A stretch of 64,000 nt of DNA. It comes from Anadara kagoshimensis (taxonomy: Eukaryota; Mollusca; Bivalvia; Arcoida; Arcidae). Every line of letters starts with the position of its first letter. Within the stretch, counting starts at the first letter, position 1. The translations under genes and the position numbers were made by a program. The stretch lies in the NCBI GenBank assembly GCA_021292105.1, contig CM037861.1:54214920-54278919 (forward strand). Reading direction: 5' to 3'. Of the stretch, positions 46,313-55,210 are shown piece after piece. Below the pieces are notes generated by a model. That model searched no databases. It had not been told where the DNA came from and worked only from the letters and a program-made list of their open reading frames with translations.

Positions 46313-46690
46313 ATTTATTTATTTTATCTATCTATTTTTACAACAAATAATAAAAAAACCCAAATTTCCGTTTTTTATTTAAATATTGTTCATATTAATT
46401 TTCATTAATATTTAATATCATTTTAATAATCTTACATATCTCTTTGAATTATTTTTTATTAAATAATTTATTATTAATTAATTTATTTATTATTTATCAC
46501 AACAAATAATAAAAGAACCAAATTTCCGTTTTTTATTTAAAATACTGTTTCATTAATATTTAATATCATTTTAATTATCTTTACATATCTCTGAGTTATT
46601 TATTTATTTATTCATTTTTATCTATTTATCATAAGGAATAATAAAAAGAATCCAAATTTTTGTTTTTTATTTTTAAAAAATCTTTCTTCT
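46313..46690. repeat. AT-rich tandem repeat, ~155 bp, 2.5 units
   Basis: AACAAATAATAAAA followed by CCAAATTTCCGTTTTTTATT and TTAATATTTAATATCATTTT, then TACATATCTCT, occurs near 46340 and again near 46500. The beginning recurs near 46635 (GGAATAATAAAAAGAATCCA). Confidence 0.75.
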
Positions 46691-47848
46691 CTCTAGTACA
46701 GCTATATTATGACCTCAAATTGATTTTATTCATATTTGTTTTCAAAAGAGTCCAATTTTTAATTCCTTTTTAGATTAAAATCAATGATTTTATTATTATT
46801 ATTATATATATTATTTACCCATGTAATAATAAAAAAAACGTTTTCGGGTAGAATCTGGGTCCAAGACCTGTAGTTTTTGTACAACAAAAATATCAAAATA
46901 CAGGTTTAAAAAATTTCTTATAGTCTCTCAAATTAAATATTTCACCCCAGTATTACTTAAATATGAAAACAATTTCAATTCAATAGCTTCCTATTCCTTA
47001 TTTGCAGTAAGTTTAATAATAATAAAAATCATCATCATCATCATCATTACTGTTTGCATGATAACATTAAAAAAATAATAATTTTCATATTAACTTTATT
47101 ACGCTTAATTTTAATGGGATGAAAAGAACGTCATCAAAATGTGATACCAGTGGGATTATGCTCGACTAAGGACTCAAAACTCGAGTGAAACTTTCATTTA
47201 TTCACAATAAATTAATATCGTTCAAAGTGTGATTTACACCCCTCACATACCAGTAATTAGGAGATCATCAATATGCTACATTGGGAAACATCCTGTTTAG
47301 AAGTAGACATCTACCACCTGTAATCAACATAGTTTACCTTACAATATGCAACATTAATTGCCACGTGCGTATATCTTTATGATATACACGGTAAATGTTA
47401 TTTGTCATTTTTGATGGATTCTGAAAGTTAAATTAGATTAGTTAATTTGAACAAGACATACGTCTCTGTTTGAACGTGTGAATTAGTGAACTGATTGAAT
47501 AACGGAATTAAATTAATTTTGAAAATTAAAATTGTTTAAAATCTATATATTTGACTGAATTCATTCATAATAATTAGAATTGTCTTAAATGATTATACCA
47601 CTCTAATTTCCCTGACTTATATTATCTTGTAATGTTTAATCTAAATACATTCAAAACAATTAAAAAGCTGCATGAAGGACTTGTGTAAATCTGGCTTTAA
47701 TTTGTTCTGAAATTTGTGGAAACAACATGTTCATCAGTCATTGTGATTTTATTATATCCAAACTTCACAAAATATACCATTTGACTTAAAATCAAACTTT
47801 AAAACCCTTCAAAACGCCACACAAACCCAAATGTAATATATGGATACA

Positions 47849-47854
47849 TATAAA
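47849..47854 (+). promoter_or_regulatory. Candidate TATA box of the secreted-peptide gene
   Basis: TATAAA in a CATATAAAGG context. About 30 bp downstream starts a GC-richer stretch (47880-47961) that ends in AAG|GTAAGG, a good 5' splice site. That stretch is the likely non-coding first exon spliced to 48257. It lies inside the TTAA element. No transcript evidence. Confidence 0.45.
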
Positions 47855-48276
47855 GGTAATGTGTCTTTCCTCAGCAGCTTAACACCATGTACGTCATCAA
47901 TTAGGTCGCCGGAAAATTACGAGCGGTGTCGGAAACAACCGAGTATTAGCAGTTCGTTAAGGTAAGGATTTAGTGTATTACAGGTAAATGTAAGGCGTGG
48001 GAAACCGTCAGACACATCAATATTGACTATTCTACCCATAGGAATGCAAAATACAAAATTGATAAATTTGGTGACCGGTGACCTTTAATTGTTACAACGC
48101 AACTTTATGAAATGATATGGTTTCATCTCTTGGTTGGTTATAAGCTTTGCATGATGCATATTTTCTAAAAACAAAAACTGGCAATATCTCGAAAAAATGA
48201 CATGAAATTATCATTATTTGCACTTTTTAAACTTTCGTTTTGTTATCTTTTTCCAGTAATAAATTAGCAGTTTAAG

Positions 48277-50273
48277 ATGGAGGCTAAATACATTTATCTA
48301 ACAGTCATATTGGTTACTTGTGGTTTGATGCTGACATCAAACGTAGAGGCCAAAGGTTCGGACATGAGTGACTCCAGTGATTTCACCGATAATTCTTTGG
48401 AGTCTATGCGGGTAAGTATTTAATGTTCGTTTACAAATTCAATTATTATTTGGTATTAGGATCTACTAGGACATGGTTCAAACTTAAAGGGTCTGAGACG
48501 ATGAGATCCGTGATCCGCTGCTTTTGGCAACTCGACATCCAAGTAAAAGATATATGTATCTGTAATACTTTGTACCTAAGGGGATCTTGAAAACAATATT
48601 TGTTTCAAAATTTTAATGAGAAATTGTATTTCGAAACGGCCGTCTAGTGCTGTAAAATTAACATGTATAATATGTAATTACTGAAGCTAATTGATCACTA
48701 AAACATAGTTTAACCATTTTTGTCCAAACACCACTATATGCAATTGTATTCCGAAAACACGGCTGTCTAATTCTCTAAAATATTTAATTACTTCTAAAAT
48801 AGTAGCTGGATAACAATGTACAAACCTAATAATTTTAGATAATAGATTCATGAATAAACATTAAAACCTCGTGGTTTTACAATTCTAAAAAAAATAAATA
48901 ATAATAATAATCATAATAAATTAAATAATACATACTAGAATAAATGTTGTCATTTTTTGGAATGTTGTTGTGCGAAAAATAATCGCATTAAAGTCATTTT
49001 TAAGAACTGGTTTTGTTGACTCTGAACTACTTAATTTTTATTTCCATGATTTTTTTTTATTGAATGAAAGTATTTTTGCGACGTACTTGTATTTCATTTT
49101 ATTTCATTTAGTTGTTGAAAGAATCAATTGTAAATTTTATTTTCCTGTTTTAAATTTTATTTATATTTTTATTATTATTTATTCATTATTTAACATTGTT
49201 GATCAAAATTATTTGTTTGGTAAATTTTAAATTTCTTAAAAACATCAACTACTCTTTATCATTCTAAGTATTGCCTTAGATGGATTTGGTAAACTATAGT
49301 TTGATCCTTTCGATATTTTGATATTCTTTTGAAAACTTTTAGGTTTTACAATTTTGGTCCAACTAATAGGAAATTATATTTTCAAAAGGTCTGACTTGTG
49401 CTGTAAAATTAACACTTGTTTAATATGTACAGGTCCGTCCATAAGGTTTAGAGCCACCCCCATAAAAGTGGTTCAAAGCTAGGCACGAGTTTGCTATAAA
49501 AATTTACATGTTTTATCAATGATTTGTTTAAAAGTTACTTATATGTGACATAACACTAGATATAGCAGATGTACGATTGGAAAAGATACGGTTATCTCAG
49601 TTTATACATATCAGACACAGAAATACTGTCCTTTGGAAAAAAATTCAGACACTGGGAACAAAGCATAAACAATTTTTTTCTTCGTCAAATGATAATTATA
49701 TAAAACATCTTTTTGCAGGAGGACATGAACATTATACAAAAATCGTTATTCACACAAAAAAATCCAATTTTAACAAATTTCTTATTTTTTTTAGTATTTT
49801 CAATACAAAATAGATTGTAACTGATTAACTGATAAAAAGTGTATGTTTACATTCGAAAGTGCTTGGTAATAACATAAAATTAAGTTTTTATAACCCGTTT
49901 TAGTATTTTCTATTTATTGAGTCAATATTTGAAGAAATAGGATTTTGTCCGAATCTTTTCATTTATTTTATGACTCGAGTTCACTAAAACTAAAATTTAA
50001 CCTTTTATTAATTATGCCTTTTGAAAAAAAATTATATGAAGTATATAAAAATAGTCCTTCGACAAATATAAGTTAACAAAACATCAAGTACAAAAACCAT
50101 AAAAACTGCTGTTTTACAAAGGTTATATAAGAGGTGCTCCAAACTTTCTTGAGGAACCTTTTATTTATTTATTTTTTTTATTTTTACAGTTGAATCAACA
50201 GAAAAGAAAAGTAAGAGCTGCAGAAAACTTGGGCGGCGGAGCATCATCAGATTCCTTGGAAGAAGAGACATAA
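48277..50273 (+). CDS. Predicted short secreted acidic peptide precursor (72 aa)
   Basis: Coding exons 48277-48411 and 50190-50273 join in phase 0 across a canonical intron (CGG|GTAAGT ... TTTTTACAG|TTG). The ATG is preceded by an in-frame TAG at 48265-48267. Residues 1-25 look like a classical signal peptide: MEAKY, a hydrophobic core IYLTVILVTCGLML, and a small-residue cleavage region ending VEA. The mature part is Ser/Asp/Glu-rich (GSDMSDSSDFTDNSLESM), then has a basic stretch QKRKVR that could be a prohormone-convertase site, then AAENLGGGASSDSLEEET to the stop. No cysteines after the signal, so it is not a disulfide-rich antimicrobial peptide or toxin. An untranslated first exon is likely (about 47880-47961). 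I do not recognise the family. Secreted regulatory or matrix-associated peptide is possible; function unknown. Confidence 0.65.
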
Positions 50274-50421
50274 AAACATTAGTGTGGATAATGAAGTGGA
50301 TTTTGAAGTTTATGTCACACAATCCAGCGAGATATTTGTAAGAAGGGATATTATTTCGAAAGAAGGAATTGAAATTCATTTTTATTATATGAAGTCATTG
50401 GCGATCTTGTAATCGTGGACT

Positions 50422-50427
50422 AATAAA
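50422..50427 (+). terminator. Polyadenylation signal AATAAA of the secreted-peptide gene
   Basis: AATAAA 149 bp after the stop codon, followed by a T-rich TTTTCTCTAG stretch. This supports 50190 onward being the terminal exon. Confidence 0.6.
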
Positions 50428-50639
50428 ATGCATTCATTAGAAATTTTCTCTAGTCATTTAATTGAGTTCTATATTTTTATTACATTTCCATCTTGTAAAC
50501 ATTGATTTTTGCCGTGTAAATTTGGTTTCTGATATTTATCATCTATCAAGTATTTGTTGTATTTTATTACATTTAGGAAGAAATAAGGTCTGTTTGATCG
50601 ATGTAATATATGCAGTTAAAAAACACAAACGCATCAATC

Positions 50640-51010
50640 AATGTCGAAATCACGATCTCAAAGAAAAAAAATTGGAAACTGGCAAATTAAGTTAAACACG
50701 CTCCACAAAGTAAGTGAGATCGGGTGCTTTGGAAGAGTAAGCATCTCTTGTTAAAGTAGTTACACCCGCCAAGTCTGTAATCAAAATTGAGAATGATATG
50801 AATGAAATTTCGGGACGTCAAGTGTAATGTTTGATACAGAGACAGCATATTATCAACAATAGAGCCCTGATAAACCTAGGTTTGCAATATCCATGTATCA
50901 ATGATTTATTTACAAGCAGCTTGCTTCGTTTTATAAAGGTTCCAGAAATTCTACCATAGCGCATTAATTGTGAAACAAATACACCATAAGCAGGGAAGCA
51001 GGTTTTATGG
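50640..51010 (-). mobile_element. LINE tail fragment
   Basis: In the minus-strand frame near 51010-50880 the pieces PAYGVFVSQLMRYGR and VNKSLIHGYCKPRF match the longest copy (43172-43600). The 3' non-coding part extends to 50640. Strongly diverged. Confidence 0.65.
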
Positions 51011-51014
51011 TTTG

Positions 51015-51360
51015 TAATTATTATATACAATGTATTTGTAATACAGGCAAAATATAACACCACTATCAAATACTTCAATTTTTCAAAAATTAGATTCATT
51101 AACGAATTATTAACTTGCGAGGCCGCTCAGCGACCACAGATATATCAAATATACTACGCTTAACAGTGAATTGAAAGTGTCAGGTTCTTAAAAATAACTA
51201 CATGTATATACCAAACAATATAGGACAAACCACCAGCATGTGACAAGAAAGAAACTAAAAACTACTCGATTCCAAATCTAGACGATAAAAAAGGCTGTGA
51301 TTCGTAAATGCGGGCTTTAGACAAATCGGGCACCGAGACCAAAATAAATAAATAAATAAA
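51015..51360. other. Intergenic DNA, nothing recognised
   Basis: Ends in an AAATA run (51342-51364) at the start of the next element. No coding signal. Confidence 0.35.
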
Positions 51361-51362
51361 TA

Positions 51363-51924
51363 AAATTTATTATACACGTATAATTAAAAATCATTATGAT
51401 TGGTTAAAATGGTAACACGTAACCATTAAATCTCGCATGATATACCATGAAAAATCAATATATATATTGTATATCAAATTCAATGTACGGTTTTGTTTAC
51501 GTTTTCGCGTAAAATGATTATAAAGCAAGTGATTATTCATCCGGAATGCCTGTCAATTTTTTTTCGTAGAATGTTGACGTTATGGCATCTTCCATTTAGT
51601 GTGTTAATGATTGTGTCTCACCCGGAATGCCATTTACTTTTTCATAGAATCAGATTAAAAAGTCAGAGAGATTTAATGAATGTGGGATATTTTTCGTGTG
51701 ATCTGTCTCAACCTGGGCGAGCAGGAAAATCTAACATCGGTAAAATAGATAGATTACCTGGTCACAGGTTTGAGAAAACATTGTCAGCAGAAGAGTCACA
51801 GTGGCTAAATTAAACAGTCATGTACTTTTTAGTGGTTGTATATGATGTGATATTCACCGAAAATATCAATACTGATCTCGGCTTTCGGCTCAGTCAGTAT
51901 TTATTTTTACGGTGAATATCACAC
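51363..51924 (+). mobile_element. Hairpin-headed MITE, copy A
   Basis: The body starts near TTTATTATACACGTATAATT, contains TCATCCGGAATGCC-type segments, and ends at AGTGGCTAAATTAAACAGT. A palindrome follows (51830-51924) around CTGATCTCGGCTTTCGGCTC. The palindrome's right arm is cut short where copy B begins. The open frame 51493-51813 lies wholly inside the body; copies B and C do not preserve it, so it is not a gene. Confidence 0.7.
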
Positions 51925-52513
51925 TTTATTATATAATTAATAAATTCCATCTTTATGATTGGCTAAAACGGTAACACGTGACCATTGGATCTCACATCAT
52001 ATACCACGGATTTTCCGGTGAATATCAAATCCGGTGTACGTCATCGATTTTTGTTGACGTTCTCCGTAAAATGATTAGAACGTCATCAATTAAGTGTACG
52101 CAAGTGATTGTGTCTTGTTATTTTTTCATACAAAGTTGACGTTCTGGCATTATCAATTTACAATGTAGTGTGTAATTGATTGTGTCTCATCCGGAATGCC
52201 ATTTATTTTTTCATAGAATCAGACTTAAAAAGTCAGATTGATCTAACTAATGCGGGATAATTTTAGTGTGATCAACCAGGGTGGGCAGGGAAATCTAACA
52301 AGATTGCCCGGTCACAGGTTTGAGAAAACATTGTCAACCTAAGTGCCACAGTGGCTAAATTATATAATAAAACAGTTATGGACTTTTAGTGGTTGTATAT
52401 GGTGTGATATTCACCTGAAAATAAATATTGACCTCGGCTGTCGCCTCGATCAATATTTATTTTTCCGGTGAATATCACACCATAACAACCACTAAAAAGT
52501 CCATAATTGTATA
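51925..52513 (+). mobile_element. Hairpin-headed MITE, copy B (head-to-tail with copy A)
   Basis: The body starts TTTATTATATAATTAATAAA, has CGTGACCATTGGATCTCACA, AAGTGATTGTGTCTTGTTAT and CATCCGGAATGCCATTTATT. It ends with a near-perfect ~140-bp palindrome (52373-52513) with arms GGTGTGATATTCACC / GGTGAATATCACACC and loop CCTCGGCTGTCGCCTCG. Confidence 0.8.
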
Positions 52514-52514
52514 A

Positions 52515-52930
52515 TATACCACCACTAAAAATCCATAATTGCATAATTGTATAAAATGAATAAATCAATAAATGTAAACGCAGTAAAAGATAAAAGATGT
52601 CAAAGGGACATAATGGTCACCATATCGGTTATTAAAGTCAAGTCCTCCGCAATATGGACATGATATGTACAACCTATAAATTGATTTAATCATTGCAGAG
52701 GCATTGAAAATTTCATAGCGACAGACTATAAAATCTCTTACCAAACTGAAGATGGTGTAGTAAATGGTTTACATTTTATTTATGGTTTTTATTTCCCCAT
52801 CATCAGATTCATTTAAAATGAACTACGTATTTCAGAAATGAATTATTAGATTTACAAAAAATATATCTGTTATAAAATAGGTCTTATTAATCGCAAACAC
52901 ACCGAATAATCTGCAGATGATTTAACTTTG
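52515..52930. other. Intergenic DNA, nothing recognised
   Basis: A degenerate extra copy of the palindrome arm end (ACCACTAAAAATCCATAATT) lies at 52519-52540. The rest shows no gene or repeat. Confidence 0.35.
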
Positions 52931-52932
52931 GG

Positions 52933-52934
<2 letters not shown>

Positions 52935-52976
<42 letters not shown>
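52935..52976. repeat. (TA)n microsatellite
   Basis: Uninterrupted TA dinucleotides at the 3'-tail side of the neighbouring LINE fragment. Confidence 0.95.
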
Positions 52977-52977
<1 letters not shown>

Positions 52978-52979
52978 AT

Positions 52980-53385
52980 AACATACCATCCCATGTCCAA
53001 GGCAAAGTAAACATTTTGAAACTGAGAAATAAGAAAAAAAACAATCAAGGAAGCGCAGCCGTGAGTTCTGGAAGGATAAGCAGCTCCTGTTTAGCTAGTT
53101 TCACCCGTCAAGTTAAAATTGAAGACGAGCGGAACATAGAACTGTAGAACCTCAAATAATGTCCAAGATTATTTTGGATACAGAAACGTCATACTTATCA
53201 ACGATATTGGGACAGCGAATTTTGAGTACAAAGTCATCATACTTACCAATATTAGTGTGACGACGGTCATAAAACTTCAAAACAGTCTGGGATTTCAATA
53301 TCCCTTTATCAACAATTCATTTGTAAGCAGTTTCGTGTAAAATAAAAGGTATCGTATTAAAAATTAATTCCACAATAACTTTAAT
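52980..53385 (-). mobile_element. LINE tail fragment
   Basis: CCATGTCCAAGGCAAAGTAA, GTTCTGGAAGGATAAGCAGC, TTTAGCTAGTTTCACCCGTC and GTGACGACGGTCATAAAACT follow the order of the 43090-43612 family. Diverged. Confidence 0.65.
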
Positions 53386-53564
53386 AATAATCGTTGTAGT
53401 GGATCGTGACAGCAGTTCACCCTCTATTTACTGATATGTTTGCTTTTGATAATGTACAGATCACATGTATTAACGGTATTGTGACGTAACAAAGAATGGG
53501 TTGAGAAAACAACAATATAAACATACTCATCTTGTCATATCTAACACATCTTATATCTTCAAAA

Positions 53565-53760
53565 ACAAACATACTGATGAATATTCTAATCAGAATCCAG
53601 AAGCAAAGTAAAAACTTTATAACTGACAAATTTGGCTAAGCACGTGAGGTTCCATCAGGAAAGTGAGGCCGGGTGCTCCAGAAAGGTAAAGATTTTCTGT
53701 TTAAATAGCTACACCCATCACGTGTGTAATCAAAGTTGAGTGAAAGGAAAATGTTTTCTC
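53565..53760 (-). mobile_element. LINE tail fragment
   Basis: AATCAGAATCCAGAAGCAAA, GTGAGGCCGGGTGCTCCAGA and TAGCTACACCCATCACGTGT match the 3' part of the LINE-tail family. Confidence 0.65.
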
Positions 53761-54210
53761 ATATCTTACCCCTCATAAAGTATCTTCGCCTAATTTATTG
53801 CCGTCCGTATCGTGATCCTCTTCAGTGTTAGTCCATAACTGGCAATAAAAACTTACGACCCAATAAATAAAGTAAGTAAGAAAGTGGTGGAAACACATTT
53901 TTTAACCTGGGTTACCGTAAATCGGGTCATTTTTGCGTGGTACAAATTTTGCGGATTTTTCAAAAAATGTATATGTTATTTTTTGTGTGTTTTAATTTTT
54001 TCGGATTAAGATTTTTAAGTCAAAACTGAAACCATTAAAATGGTTAAGTACTGCTAATAACATCCAACACAGATCGATCTGGGTAAAGAAGACAATTCAG
54101 CCAATCAGAATTCAGTTTATAAATATATTCTGTATAGTCAGAGTACTTCGGTTGAGTAAGCATAGTTCTGGTAGCATAATTAAACTTAATTTGCAAAACC
54201 TGTGAGTAGT
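53761..54210. other. Sequence before the scaffold gap, no exon recognised
   Basis: Contains a GTAAATCGGGTCATTTTTGC segment like a solitary MITE end (near 53925). No N-terminal ATAD1 exon could be found here. Confidence 0.35.
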
Positions 54211-55210
54211 NNNNNNNNNNNNNNNNNNNNNNNNNNNNNNNNNNNNNNNNNNNNNNNNNNNNNNNNNNNNNNNNNNNNNNNNNNNNNNNNNNNNNNNNNN
54301 NNNNNNNNNNNNNNNNNNNNNNNNNNNNNNNNNNNNNNNNNNNNNNNNNNNNNNNNNNNNNNNNNNNNNNNNNNNNNNNNNNNNNNNNNNNNNNNNNNNN
54401 NNNNNNNNNNNNNNNNNNNNNNNNNNNNNNNNNNNNNNNNNNNNNNNNNNNNNNNNNNNNNNNNNNNNNNNNNNNNNNNNNNNNNNNNNNNNNNNNNNNN
54501 NNNNNNNNNNNNNNNNNNNNNNNNNNNNNNNNNNNNNNNNNNNNNNNNNNNNNNNNNNNNNNNNNNNNNNNNNNNNNNNNNNNNNNNNNNNNNNNNNNNN
54601 NNNNNNNNNNNNNNNNNNNNNNNNNNNNNNNNNNNNNNNNNNNNNNNNNNNNNNNNNNNNNNNNNNNNNNNNNNNNNNNNNNNNNNNNNNNNNNNNNNNN
54701 NNNNNNNNNNNNNNNNNNNNNNNNNNNNNNNNNNNNNNNNNNNNNNNNNNNNNNNNNNNNNNNNNNNNNNNNNNNNNNNNNNNNNNNNNNNNNNNNNNNN
54801 NNNNNNNNNNNNNNNNNNNNNNNNNNNNNNNNNNNNNNNNNNNNNNNNNNNNNNNNNNNNNNNNNNNNNNNNNNNNNNNNNNNNNNNNNNNNNNNNNNNN
54901 NNNNNNNNNNNNNNNNNNNNNNNNNNNNNNNNNNNNNNNNNNNNNNNNNNNNNNNNNNNNNNNNNNNNNNNNNNNNNNNNNNNNNNNNNNNNNNNNNNNN
55001 NNNNNNNNNNNNNNNNNNNNNNNNNNNNNNNNNNNNNNNNNNNNNNNNNNNNNNNNNNNNNNNNNNNNNNNNNNNNNNNNNNNNNNNNNNNNNNNNNNNN
55101 NNNNNNNNNNNNNNNNNNNNNNNNNNNNNNNNNNNNNNNNNNNNNNNNNNNNNNNNNNNNNNNNNNNNNNNNNNNNNNNNNNNNNNNNNNNNNNNNNNNN
55201 NNNNNNNNNN
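54211..55210. other. Assembly gap (1000 N)
   Basis: Exactly 1000 ambiguous bases, the usual placeholder for a gap of unknown length. It removes the 5' part of the ATAD1-like gene. Any open frame drawn across it is meaningless. Confidence 0.99.

Larger units (their letters stand above)
45844..48088. mobile_element. TTAA-flanked element with 18-bp perfect terminal inverted repeats
   Basis: 45844-45865 and 48067-48088 are perfect reverse complements: TTAA followed by AGGTCACCGGTCACCAAA, and the mirror at the right. TTAA at both borders is the target preference of piggyBac-type transposons, so this is probably a 2.2 kb non-autonomous piggyBac-like element; superfamily inferred from TTAA only. 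No transposase frame is visible. It holds an AT-rich tandem repeat (46313-46690). Near its right end are a TATA box and a 5'-splice-site-like exon end that appear to serve the peptide gene starting at 48277. Confidence 0.65.

Noticed and set aside
51493-51813. 106-codon open frame
   Set aside because: It lies inside a hairpin-headed MITE body; the other two copies of the body do not keep it open.
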